Source: JALYJZ01 sp964476895 (GTDB lineage Bacteria; Patescibacteriota; SICC01). From it: a stretch of DNA of 64,000 bases. The stretch spans positions 1 to 64,000 of the forward strand of contig CAYZCS010000001.1 in the NCBI GenBank assembly GCA_964476895.1. The letters run 5' to 3'. Shown piece by piece: positions 48,527-56,629 of this stretch (positions within the stretch are counted from its first letter, which is position 1; every line of letters starts with the position of its first letter). Position numbers and translations under genes: made by a program. The notes under the pieces were generated by a model, which did not search any database, was not told the DNA's origin, and saw only the letters and a list, made by a program, of their open reading frames with translations.

Positions 48527-50275
48527 CTAGTCCCGCTTCCGCAGCTGGATGTGCACGTCGCGGAGCTGTTCCGGGTCCAGTTCGCGCGGCGCCTGCATCA
48601 TCGGGTCCTCGGCACGCTGGTTCTTTGGGAACGCGATCACCTCGCGGATGTTCGGCTGGTCCATCAGAAGCATCAGGAGCCGGTCCAGCCCCCAGGCGAT
48701 TCCACCGTGCGGCGGCATGCCGTACTTGAAGGCTTTCAGGAAGTGCCCGAAGGCCTTTTCGAAGTGGTCTTCCTTGTAGCCGACCTTGCCGAAGACCTTT
48801 TGGAGCAGCTTCGGGTCGTGATTCCGGATCGCGCCGCCGGCGATCTCTTCGCCGTTCAGCACCAGGTCGTACTGGCGGCCGCGAACCTCCCCTAGCGACT
48901 CTTCATCGAGCGCCTCGGGATTGGCGACCATCGAGAACGGGTTGTGGCTGAAGTCCCAGTGGCCGGTGTCGTCGTCGCGCTCGTACATCGGGAACTCGGT
49001 GATCCAGGCGAACGCGAATACGTCCGGGTCGGCGAGGCCACGCTCGCGGCCAAGCCGGTGCCGGAGCGTCGAAAGCACCTTCGCCACCACCGGCGGCCGG
49101 TCGGCGACGAACAGCGCCAGGTCGCCGGCTTTCGTGCCGAGCGCCTGGTGCAGGGCCTGCTGCACGTCGTCCGCCAGGAACTTCGCGATCGGACTCTCGA
49201 ACGTTCCCTGCTCCGGGACCTTGAGCCAGGCCAGGCCCTTCGCGCCTTCCTCGGTCGCGAACGCGGTGAGCGCGTCGACCTCGCCGCGGCTAAGGTCCGC
49301 GGCATCCGGCACGACGATCGCCTTCACCTGGTCGGCGCCCGTGAATACCTTGAAGTCACTCTTCCGGACTACGTCCGTCACGTCCCGAAGCTCCATCCCG
49401 AACCGGAGGTCGGGGCGGTCCGTTCCGAACCGCTCCAGCGCCTCGCGGTGCGCCAGACGCGGGAACGGCGTCTTGAGTATCTTCTTCTTGGTGAACTGCT
49501 TGGTGAGGTCGGTCGCGAGCTGCTCGTTCAGCCCGATCACGTCTGCTTCCTCGACGAACGTCATCTCCACGTCGATCTGCGTGAACTCGGGCTGGCGGTC
49601 GCCGCGGAGGTCCTCGTCGCGGAACACCCGGGCGATCTGGTAGTACTGGTCCATCCCGCCGACCATCAGGAGCTGCTTGAAGAGCTGGGGCGCCTGCGGC
49701 AGCGCGTAGAACGCGTGCGGATGCACGCGGCTCGGCACGACGAAGTCACGCGCGCCTTCCGGCGAACTGCTGGTCAGGAGCGGCGTTTCCACCTCCGTGA
49801 ATCCGCGTTTGTCGTGGAAGTCGCGGATCGCCTTGATGATCCGGTGCCGGAGCCGGACACGGTCACCCACGTCCTTCCGGAGGTCCAGGTATCGGTGCTT
49901 CAACCGTAACTCTTCGCCGACCTCTTCCTGCGAATCGATCTCGAACGGCGGCGTCTGCGACTCGGCCAGGACGGTCACCTCCTCCACGGCCACCTCCACG
50001 TCGCCGGTCGCGAGGTCCTTGTTGACGGTCTCCTTCGAACGCTTCCGTACCGCGCCGGTCACCTGCAGGACCCATTCCGGCCGGACGCGGTCGGCCGCCT
50101 TGAACGCCGCTTCCTGCTCCGGGTGCAGGACCAGCTGGGTCAGGCCGTAGCGATCGCGCAGGTCGATGAAAATCAGCCCGCCGTGGTCCCGGCGCCGATG
50201 TACCCAACCGGCCAGCGTGACGGTCTTGCCGGCATGCTTCGGCCGGAGTTCTCCGAGCGTGTGTGTTCGCAGCAT
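48527..50275 (-). CDS. aspS: Aspartyl-tRNA synthetase
   Basis: The 582-residue class II synthetase charges tRNA-Asp. Visible are the N-terminal OB-fold (TVTLAGWVHRRRDHGGLIFI), motif 2 (ARVFRDEDLRGDRQPEFTQI), the bacterial insertion domain, and motif 3 (GGIAWGLDRLLMLL). This is the bacterial-type enzyme. A TACACT -10 box is 6 nt before the chosen ATG at 50275, indicating a leaderless mRNA. Whether it also charges tRNA-Asn cannot be judged from this window. Confidence 0.95.
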   Translation of the reverse strand: MLRTHTLGELRPKHAGKTVTLAGWVHRRRDHGGLIFIDLRDRYGLTQLVLHPEQEAAFKAADRVRPEWVLQVTGAVRKRSKETVNKDLATGDVEVAVEEVTVLAESQTPPFEIDSQEEVGEELRLKHRYLDLRKDVGDRVRLRHRIIKAIRDFHDKRGFTEVETPLLTSSSPEGARDFVVPSRVHPHAFYALPQAPQLFKQLLMVGGMDQYYQIARVFRDEDLRGDRQPEFTQIDVEMTFVEEADVIGLNEQLATDLTKQFTKKKILKTPFPRLAHREALERFGTDRPDLRFGMELRDVTDVVRKSDFKVFTGADQVKAIVVPDAADLSRGEVDALTAFATEEGAKGLAWLKVPEQGTFESPIAKFLADDVQQALHQALGTKAGDLALFVADRPPVVAKVLSTLRHRLGRERGLADPDVFAFAWITEFPMYERDDDTGHWDFSHNPFSMVANPEALDEESLGEVRGRQYDLVLNGEEIAGGAIRNHDPKLLQKVFGKVGYKEDHFEKAFGHFLKAFKYGMPPHGGIAWGLDRLLMLLMDQPNIREVIAFPKNQRAEDPMMQAPRELDPEQLRDVHIQLRKRD

Positions 50276-50335
50276 ACGCCCAGTGTACCAACAAGCCGTA
50301 CGGATGCGGCAGGGCGTGCGTCGCCGACTCAAAGG

Positions 50336-50953
50336 TCACTTCGGCGGCGCCGGGATCGGATTCGCCCGGAGCGCTTCCGCCACGGCGTAGAGATTCGCGG
50401 CGGCCGTCTTGCCGGTCGACTCCGACCAGTCGTGTCCCTGCTCCGTCTCGGTATAGTTCTGGCCGCCGCCCGGTCCGATGTTCCAGTACGTCCAGGACTG
50501 GCCCGGCACCGTGAAGCCGATCTCGATCAGCGCCGCCTCTACCTCGGCAACCACCCAGTGCGCGCCGTCCGACGTGCCGGTCACCACGATCCCGGCGACC
50601 TTGTTGTACGCGGGCGGGTGACCCGCGTCGTCCGTCTCGAAGATCATCGCGTCTAGCCGCTCCAGCACCCGCTTGGCCATGCTGGACTGCTGCCCGAGCC
50701 AGGTCGGCGTGGCGATCACCAGGATATCCGCCGCCAGGACTTGCTTGCGGATGGATGGCCACTCGTCGCCGGCACCCTCATCGTTGCTCACCCCCGGGTG
50801 GACGTCGTAATCCACGACGCGGACCAGCTCGGTTTCCGCACCCTTTTCCTGGAGCTCCCGCTCCACGACCCTGGCTAATTCCTCCGTGTTCGATGTCTCA
50901 GGTGATGGTTTGAGCGTGCAGCCGAGAACGAGCGCCTTGATCGGTCTTGTCAT
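50336..50953 (-). CDS. Flavodoxin-like NAD(P)H-dependent oxidoreductase
   Basis: The 205-residue protein has a flavodoxin-type fold of the NADPH-dependent FMN-reductase family: LVLGCTLKPSPETSNTEELA at the FMN phosphate loop, and ILVIATPTWLGQQSSMAKRV at the second flavin loop. It probably reduces quinones or flavins. The chosen ATG at 50953 has a CATCAT box 6 nt upstream. It lies after aspS in the same direction of reading with a 60-bp gap and its own start. Confidence 0.8.
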   Translation of the reverse strand: MTRPIKALVLGCTLKPSPETSNTEELARVVERELQEKGAETELVRVVDYDVHPGVSNDEGAGDEWPSIRKQVLAADILVIATPTWLGQQSSMAKRVLERLDAMIFETDDAGHPPAYNKVAGIVVTGTSDGAHWVVAEVEAALIEIGFTVPGQSWTYWNIGPGGGQNYTETEQGHDWSESTGKTAAANLYAVAEALRANPIPAPPK

Positions 50954-51016
50954 GGAAACATGATGCGCGCATGCGCCCGGCGCCGCATTGGAGAGGTACA
51001 CAAAGACCGGAACGGG

Positions 51017-52727
51017 TCAGGAAACGGTTTCCTTGAGCCGTTTCTTGACTTGCTCTTTCAGCTTGCCCGGGCGCGAGGACCCCGCGCCGATACCGCGCAG
51101 GACCGCTTCGAAGTCCCGCAACCCGTACCGTTCCACCTGCCGGCGGATGTCCTCGGGAGTCAGGAGGGCCAGCGGATCATCGACCCGGATTCCCTTTTTC
51201 CGTAATTCCTTGTCGTCACGGAGGAGCTCGAACACGATCTGCCTGCCGCGCTCCCCGAATCCTTCGGGGTCCGCTTCCTTGATCGCCCGCCGGATCCGCG
51301 ACCGGGACCGCCGGGTGCTCACCTTGTCCAGCCAGCTCTCCCGCCAGGTCTCGCGCTTGTTCCGCTGTGAGCCGTAATCCACCCGGACCCGGTCGCCGTA
51401 CGAAAGCCGGTCCTCGAAGCCGGCGCGCGTGCCGTTGATTTCGACACCCCGCGTCCGGAGCGCCCGCCGGCTATGGATCTCGAACGCGAAGTCGAGCGCG
51501 GTCGCGCCATGCGGCAGGTCGAAGAGGTTTCCGTCGGGAGCGAAGACCAGTAGCCTCGGGGCCAGCCCTGAAAGGTCGCCGTCCGGCCGGTGCCTGATCT
51601 CCGCCGCGGCCAGGTCGCGCCAGCGGTACATCCGGTTCGGACGTCGATCCCCATCCTTGCGGAACGTACCCGGTGTCAGCTTGGTGGCCGCTTCATAGAA
51701 CATATGCGAAGCGTTGGGGTCCGATTCAGCGTGTTCGTGCATGGCCGAGGTCCGGATCTGTACTTCGAGTTGCGGGTACCCGGCCGGCGCCTCGCGCGCG
51801 GAACGATCCTCTAACGTCAGATGAAGGCTGCGGTACCCGTTCGGCTTGGGGTTGGCGATGTAATCCTTGAACCGCCCGAGGTCGGGATCGAACGCCTCGT
51901 TGATCGCGCTCATGGCGCTGTAGCAGTGTGCGATCGCCGCTTCCTCGTCCAAACCGGAATCGATTACCGCGCGAACACCGATGAAGTCAGTGATCCGGTA
52001 GTCGGTACGGCCGTCTTTCGCGCACTTCCGCCAGATGCTGTAGTACCGCTTGCGGCGAGCTTCGACGCTGAGATGGCCGGACAACCCAGGAAGCTCCTTC
52101 TCCACCTCTTCCCGGATTTCCCGGCGATACTTTCCGGCGGCGGCGTCCAACGCTCTCCGCTCCCCGAGCGCGACGTAGGTATCGATGATCTCTTGTCGCT
52201 CTTTTGGAAAGAGCACTTCGAACGCCCTTTCTTCCAGCGCTTCCTTCTGCCGTTGCGAACCGATGATCTCGGCGGCCGGAGCCCAGATCCAGAAGGCCTG
52301 CCGGGCCAAAATCCTCGGTCCGCTCGGATGGCTCGGCAAGCCTGGCATGGGCAAGTTCCAGGAACGCCTCCAGATTCGAGCGATTCCCCGCGGCCTCCAA
52401 CAGTAACTTGATGTGATTCTCGATGGTCCGGTTGTGCGTGTGCTTCTGGACCTCGATGTTGTTCTCCGGCACCAGGGCCTTCACATGACCCATGACCTCG
52501 AGCCTTCCCGCCAGGTCCTCGGCCGGTGGCAAGTCCTGCCAATCCACCCCTGCATACGCCGGTCGGTCGCTCTCCAGCGCCGCGAGGATCCGCTGCCACC
52601 CTCCGGCATCCACCGACTCGACGGCGCGAGCCGTCTCCGGCTCAAGCCGGACAGTACCGAATGGCGGCTCGCCCCGACCGTCCTTTTCGGGAACAGGATC
52701 CAGGGCGGGTTCGGGTCGGTCGCTCAT
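51017..52727 (-). pseudogene. RelA/SpoT-like (p)ppGpp synthetase gene with a frameshift
   Basis: Two frames that belong together are joined by a +1 shift near 52311-52315. The N-terminal frame (52727 to ~52310) ends ARLAEPSERTE, and the other resumes ILARQAFWIWAPAAEI, the usual RelA segment before the synthetase. The second part has RRKRYYSIWRKC, FKDYIANPKPNGYRSLHLTL, VQIRTSAMHEHAE and a TGS domain (LLVFAPDGNLFDLPHGATAL). The N-terminal region lacks the HD-hydrolase motifs, so the product would be synthetase-type. It lies 12 bp after the sigma-factor gene. An extra G may be a sequencing error, a true inactivation or programmed frameshifting. Confidence 0.75.
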
Positions 52728-52739
52728 GACTGCGTGGTA

Positions 52740-53723
52740 TTACAGTTCGGCAAAGGCCGTCCTGGCATCCAGCCCAGCCTGCCGCGAACGTTCCTCGAGG
52801 ATCGGCCGCAGCCTTTCCTCGGCCTCGGCAATGACCCGCCGCGCGTACTTGATCGAGACGCCAAGCTCTCGGGCGGTGTCGCGAATCCCTTTCGGCTCTT
52901 CTTCGCCAAGGCCATACCGTAGCTGCAGCGCCCGGACCAGACGCTCGTCCTCGGATTGTTCCAGGTCCTTGATCGATTCCCCCAGCGCCGACATCAGACG
53001 TCGTCTGGTATCCTCGTCTGTGACTATTTCCTCGGGAGCACCGCTCTGCTTGTCCACTTGAAGTTCCCCGAGCGTCGTATCACCGTCACCGCCTTTTACC
53101 GGACTGTCGAGCGATACCGCCGGCTCGTCTATGTCGCGGAGTGCGTCGACTTCCGCCGGTTCCCTCCCGAGTTCCGCGGCGACTTCTTCAGCGGTCGGCT
53201 CGCGGTTCAGGAGGGACGTCAACCGGTTCTCTGCGCGGCGCATCTTGGCGATCTCCTGTCCGATGTGGATCGGAACACGCGCCGTCCGACCCTCGTTGTA
53301 GAGCCCGCGCGACATGCTCTGACGGATCCACCAGGTCGCGTAAGTCGAGAACTTATACCCGCGCCGCCAATCGAACTTTTCCGCGGCCCTGATCAGTCCC
53401 ATGCTGCCGTGCTGAATCAGGTCGAGCTTATGAAGACCGTGACCCTCATAGCGCTTCGTGAGCGAGACCACTAGCCGGAGGTTCGAATTGATCAAGTGCT
53501 GCTTCGCCTCCAGGTCACCCCGTTCGATCCGTTTGGCCAGGTCCACCTCTTGTTCAGCCGTCAGCAGAGGATGCTTCTGGATGTCACGGAAATACAGGTC
53601 GAGTCCGTCTTCCGGCATGACATCGGCAACGGCCGTTTCGGCGGAAGCAGCTTCCGTGGAAACTGCTTCCGCGGGAACCACTTCCGCGTCTGATATTTCG
53701 TACTGTAGCGCTGTTTCTGCCAT
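52740..53723 (-). CDS. RNA polymerase sigma factor (sigma-70 family, RpoD-like)
   Basis: The 327-residue sigma factor has region 1.2 (GLDLYFRDIQKHPLLTAEQE), region 2 (NLRLVVSLTKRYEGHGLHKL; FDWRRGYKFSTYATWWIRQS), region 3 and region 4 (GIRDTARELGVSIKYARRVI). It lacks the long region 1.1 of large RpoD proteins. The ~40-residue N-terminal tail is low-complexity (AEAVSTEAASAETAV) with short DNA repeats. It is probably the primary sigma, but a housekeeping-like alternative sigma is possible. The minus strand has a TATACT -10 box at 53751-53746 and no Shine-Dalgarno. relA follows directly. Confidence 0.88.
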   Translation of the reverse strand: MAETALQYEISDAEVVPAEAVSTEAASAETAVADVMPEDGLDLYFRDIQKHPLLTAEQEVDLAKRIERGDLEAKQHLINSNLRLVVSLTKRYEGHGLHKLDLIQHGSMGLIRAAEKFDWRRGYKFSTYATWWIRQSMSRGLYNEGRTARVPIHIGQEIAKMRRAENRLTSLLNREPTAEEVAAELGREPAEVDALRDIDEPAVSLDSPVKGGDGDTTLGELQVDKQSGAPEEIVTDEDTRRRLMSALGESIKDLEQSEDERLVRALQLRYGLGEEEPKGIRDTARELGVSIKYARRVIAEAEERLRPILEERSRQAGLDARTAFAEL

Positions 53724-53800
53724 AAAAAAGTGGGTTTGGCAGTGTAGTATAACACGCCACTACGTAAGAGACGGGTACCGAAAAACTCCCACGATAGATA

Positions 53801-53836
53801 AAGGCCGGCAAATTCTGGGGAATCTGCCGGCCTGAG
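53801..53836 (-). terminator. Terminator-like hairpin between small membrane gene and sigma gene
   Basis: AGGCCGGCA and TGCCGGCCT form a near-perfect stem with a 13-nt loop. On the minus strand TTTATCTAT follows, a modest U-tract, so it likely ends the gene at 53867-54148. Confidence 0.65.
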
Positions 53837-53866
53837 CCGTACGATGGCCGAAGCCTTACGGGTCGC

Positions 53867-54148
53867 TCACAAGTTACCGAGGTGCCCGCCGATCTCGTAG
53901 GCGATGAGAATCGCCGCGATACCGACGAGCGTGCTGCCCACGGTCCGAAGACCGCTGACATTCTCCGGCAGGTTGTAGATCCAGAACAGCACCGCCCAGA
54001 TGCTCAGGATGAACCAAGCGTAGAAGAATCCGGCGTCGTCACCGAGCTTCACGCCGACGTACCGGAGCACCACGCTGACCGTGAGCACCAGGGTGATCCA
54101 GAAGAACGTTCCGGGCCTGCGCGCCGGAGGGTAATCCGCCGCCTCCAT
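53867..54148 (-). CDS. Small membrane protein, 93 aa
   Basis: A GAGGAGAAGT ribosome site precedes the ATG. The protein has a short polar start (MEAADYPPARRPG) and three predicted membrane helices (FFWITLVLTVSVVLRYV; GFFYAWFILSIWAVLFWIY; STLVGIAAILIAYEIGG). No family is recognised. It is monocistronic, with the terminator-like hairpin at 53801 behind it and yvcK divergent in front. Confidence 0.65.
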   Translation of the reverse strand: MEAADYPPARRPGTFFWITLVLTVSVVLRYVGVKLGDDAGFFYAWFILSIWAVLFWIYNLPENVSGLRTVGSTLVGIAAILIAYEIGGHLGNL

Positions 54149-54246
54149 ACTTCTCCTCTCATGTGATGTCTGATGGGAAAGAACGACTAGTCAGTTTAGT
54201 GCACGACCGACCAATGGACAACCGAAGCGTACGGTACCATGGGCAG

Positions 54247-55260
54247 GTGAAACGGGACGCGAAAGTAGTGGTGATCGGCGGCGGGACGGGCACGTTCGCC
54301 ACGCTTTCCGCGCTCAAGGGCCGTGTCGGCCATCTCAGCGGGATCGTGAACATGGTGGACGACGGCGGCTCCACCGGCGTGCTGCGCGACGAACTCGGCG
54401 TCCTTCCGCCCGGCGACGTCCGGCAGTGCCTGGTCGCCCTGGCCAGCGATACCAGCCACATGCGGAAGCTGATGAATTACCGGTTCACCGACGGCACGTT
54501 CCAAGGCCATCCGTTCGGGAACCTGTTCCTGTCCGTCCTGGAGAAGACCACCGGAGGCTTCGCCGACGCGGTCAAGACGGCCGGCGAGATCCTGGCGATC
54601 GAGGGCGAGGTCATCCCGGTCACTACGGATGACATCCGCCTCTGCCGGCGGCAGCCGGACGGGACGGTCATCAAGGGCGAGGGTACGATCCAGGACTCGT
54701 TCTTCGAGCACGGCGAGAACGCGGATATCTACCTCGAACCGCGAGCGGTACTCAACGAGGAGGCTGCCCGGGCGATCAAGGAAGCAGACCTGGTCGTCTT
54801 CGGCCCCGGCAACTTCTACTGCTCCCTGGTACCGAACCTCCTGGTCGAAGGCATGCCCGAGGCGCTCGGGGCGGCGGCCGGCAGACGCGTATTCATCTGC
54901 AACCTGGTCAACAAGCCGCACCAGACCGCGGGATTCAAGGTGCATGACTACGTCGAGCGGCTCGAGCGGCACGCCAAGCCGGGCCTGTTCGACTACGTCC
55001 TGTACGATTCCAGCCGCCCGAGCGAGGAACTGCTGGCCCGTTACCAGGAGGCCGGGGAGGAGTGGGTCGAGCACGATCCGGCCGCGTTCGAGGGTAAGCC
55101 GTACCGCGCGATCGGCACGGATCTCCTCTCCACCGCCCCGCCCGAGCGGCGCGGCAGCGGCCCCAAGCAGGCCGCGGTCACCCGTAACCTGATCCGGCAT
55201 GATCCGGAAAAGCTGGCGGCGGTGATCCTGCGCGAGCTGCTCCCAGGCCCCGGGGCTTGA
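54247..55260 (+). CDS. yvcK: YvcK/CofD-like gluconeogenesis factor
   Basis: The 337-residue protein of the CofD/YvcK family binds UDP-sugars in B. subtilis and is needed for growth on gluconeogenic carbon and for cell-wall regulation. It has the N-terminal GGGTGTFATLSALK loop, IVNMVDDGGSTGVLRDELGV, and PFGNLFLSVLEKTTGG. I chose the GTG at 54247, 6 nt after a TACCAT -10 box, rather than earlier in-frame ATGs, because the conserved protein begins there. Its stop overlaps the -35 box of the helicase promoter. Confidence 0.88.
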   Translation: MKRDAKVVVIGGGTGTFATLSALKGRVGHLSGIVNMVDDGGSTGVLRDELGVLPPGDVRQCLVALASDTSHMRKLMNYRFTDGTFQGHPFGNLFLSVLEKTTGGFADAVKTAGEILAIEGEVIPVTTDDIRLCRRQPDGTVIKGEGTIQDSFFEHGENADIYLEPRAVLNEEAARAIKEADLVVFGPGNFYCSLVPNLLVEGMPEALGAAAGRRVFICNLVNKPHQTAGFKVHDYVERLERHAKPGLFDYVLYDSSRPSEELLARYQEAGEEWVEHDPAAFEGKPYRAIGTDLLSTAPPERRGSGPKQAAVTRNLIRHDPEKLAAVILRELLPGPGA

Positions 55261-55285
55261 CAGGAGCCGAAAAAAAGCCCATAAT
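55257..55285 (+). promoter_or_regulatory. Promoter of the DEAD-box helicase gene
   Basis: TTGACA (55257-55262, overlapping the yvcK stop) and CATAAT (55280-55285) are 17 nt apart. A leader of about 78 nt follows. Confidence 0.8.
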
Positions 55286-55322
55286 CAACGATTGTTCTGA
55301 TGGATAGGAGCTGTAGTTACAT

Positions 55323-55344
55323 TCTCGCTGTTCAGCCGAACAGC
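55323..55344 (+). promoter_or_regulatory. Leader hairpin before the DEAD-box helicase
   Basis: TCGCTGTTC and GAACAGCGA form a perfect 9-bp stem with a 4-nt loop in the 5' leader, 16 nt before the AAAGGAT ribosome site. Cold-shock-type regulation of helicase leaders is known elsewhere, but here it is only a suggestion. Confidence 0.5.
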
Positions 55345-55369
55345 GATATCTACTACCACAAAGGATCCT

Positions 55370-56629
55370 ATGTCCCATCAATCATCCCGTTCACCGCGGC
55401 GTAATCGCCGCACATTCAATTCGAATAAGCCCGGCCGGCCGAACCGGTCCGGCAATTTCCGGCGCGGCGGTTCTCCGTCACGCGGCGGAGGCGGCCGCGG
55501 CCGCGCCAAGGCGCAGATCGACCCACGACGGTTCGTAAACGCCGCCACGATCCCGGCCGAGATCGTGCCCTACGACCCCCACCACTCGTTCGACGATTTC
55601 CCCTTCGAGCCGAAACTGAAGGAAGCGATCCGGGCCAAGGGCTTCGAACATCCGACCGCGATCCAGGACCAGGCCATTCCCCACGTGCTGGCCGGCAAGG
55701 ACCTGGTCGGCCTCGCCAACACCGGCACCGGCAAGACGGCGGGCTTCGTGCTGCCGATCATCCACCGGCTGGCCACCAAGCAATCCAAGATGGCCTTGAT
55801 CGTGGCGCCGACCCGCGAGCTCGCCAAGCAGATCAACGACGAGTTCCTCGACTTCGGCAAGCGGTTCGGCTATTCCAGCGCGGTGTGCGTGGGCGGCATG
55901 CGCGAGCAGCCGCAGATCTCCGCGCTCTACCGGAAACCACAGGTGGTGATCGGTACGCCGGGCCGTCTCAAGGACTTCGTGAACCAGAAGCACCTGCGGC
56001 TCGACCAGTGCGATACCTTCGTGCTCGACGAAGCCGACCGCATGCTCGACATGGGCTTCGTCCACGACATGAAGTTCCTGATGCAGCACCTCCCCACCCA
56101 CCGGCAATCGCTCTGTTTCTCCGCGACGATCACGCCGGAAGTCGAGCGGATCATCGCCGAGCTGCTCCGCGACCCGGTGACCGTCTCGGTCCGTTCGACC
56201 GTCACCAGCGAGCATATCGAACAGGAAGTGATCCATGCCGACAGCAGGGAAGAGAAGCTCGACCATCTGGTGCAGATGCTCTCGAAGCCCGACTTCGGAC
56301 GGGTGCTGGTATTCGGCGAGACGAAGTTCGGCGTGAAGCGCCTGGCGGAGAAGCTGAACAAGGCCGGCATCGAGGCTGCCGAGATCCATGGCAACCGCAA
56401 CCAGAGCCAGCGCCAGCGGGCCCTCGATTCGTTCAAGCGCGGACGGGTGCGGGTCCTGGTCGCTACCGACGTGGCGGCGCGCGGCATCGACGTCGACGAC
56501 GTCAGCCACGTGATCAATTACGACACGCCGGGCTCATACGAGGACTACGTCCACCGGATCGGCCGTACCGGCCGGGCCGGCAAGGGCGGTTCCGCGATCA
56601 CGTTCGTGCCTCGGTCAGTCGCGCGATAG
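55370..56629 (+). CDS. DEAD-box ATP-dependent RNA helicase
   Basis: The 419-residue protein has an Arg/Gly/Ser-rich N-terminal tail (~45 residues), the Q motif (FEHPTAIQDQAIP), Walker A (ANTGTGKT), DEAD (VLDEADRMLDMGF), SAT (CFSATITPE) and motif VI (HRIGRTGRAG). It ends soon after motif VI and lacks the C-terminal tail of DeaD/CsdA, so it resembles RhlE-type helicases. It likely remodels rRNA or mRNA structure. The last 15 bp overlap the convergent ligD end. Confidence 0.9.
   Translation: MSHQSSRSPRRNRRTFNSNKPGRPNRSGNFRRGGSPSRGGGGRGRAKAQIDPRRFVNAATIPAEIVPYDPHHSFDDFPFEPKLKEAIRAKGFEHPTAIQDQAIPHVLAGKDLVGLANTGTGKTAGFVLPIIHRLATKQSKMALIVAPTRELAKQINDEFLDFGKRFGYSSAVCVGGMREQPQISALYRKPQVVIGTPGRLKDFVNQKHLRLDQCDTFVLDEADRMLDMGFVHDMKFLMQHLPTHRQSLCFSATITPEVERIIAELLRDPVTVSVRSTVTSEHIEQEVIHADSREEKLDHLVQMLSKPDFGRVLVFGETKFGVKRLAEKLNKAGIEAAEIHGNRNQSQRQRALDSFKRGRVRVLVATDVAARGIDVDDVSHVINYDTPGSYEDYVHRIGRTGRAGKGGSAITFVPRSVAR

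Noticed and set aside
53640..53700. Short repeats in the sigma-factor N-terminus as a regulatory array
   Set aside because: They simply encode an Ala/Glu/Thr-rich low-complexity tail in frame; no operator-like symmetry is evident.
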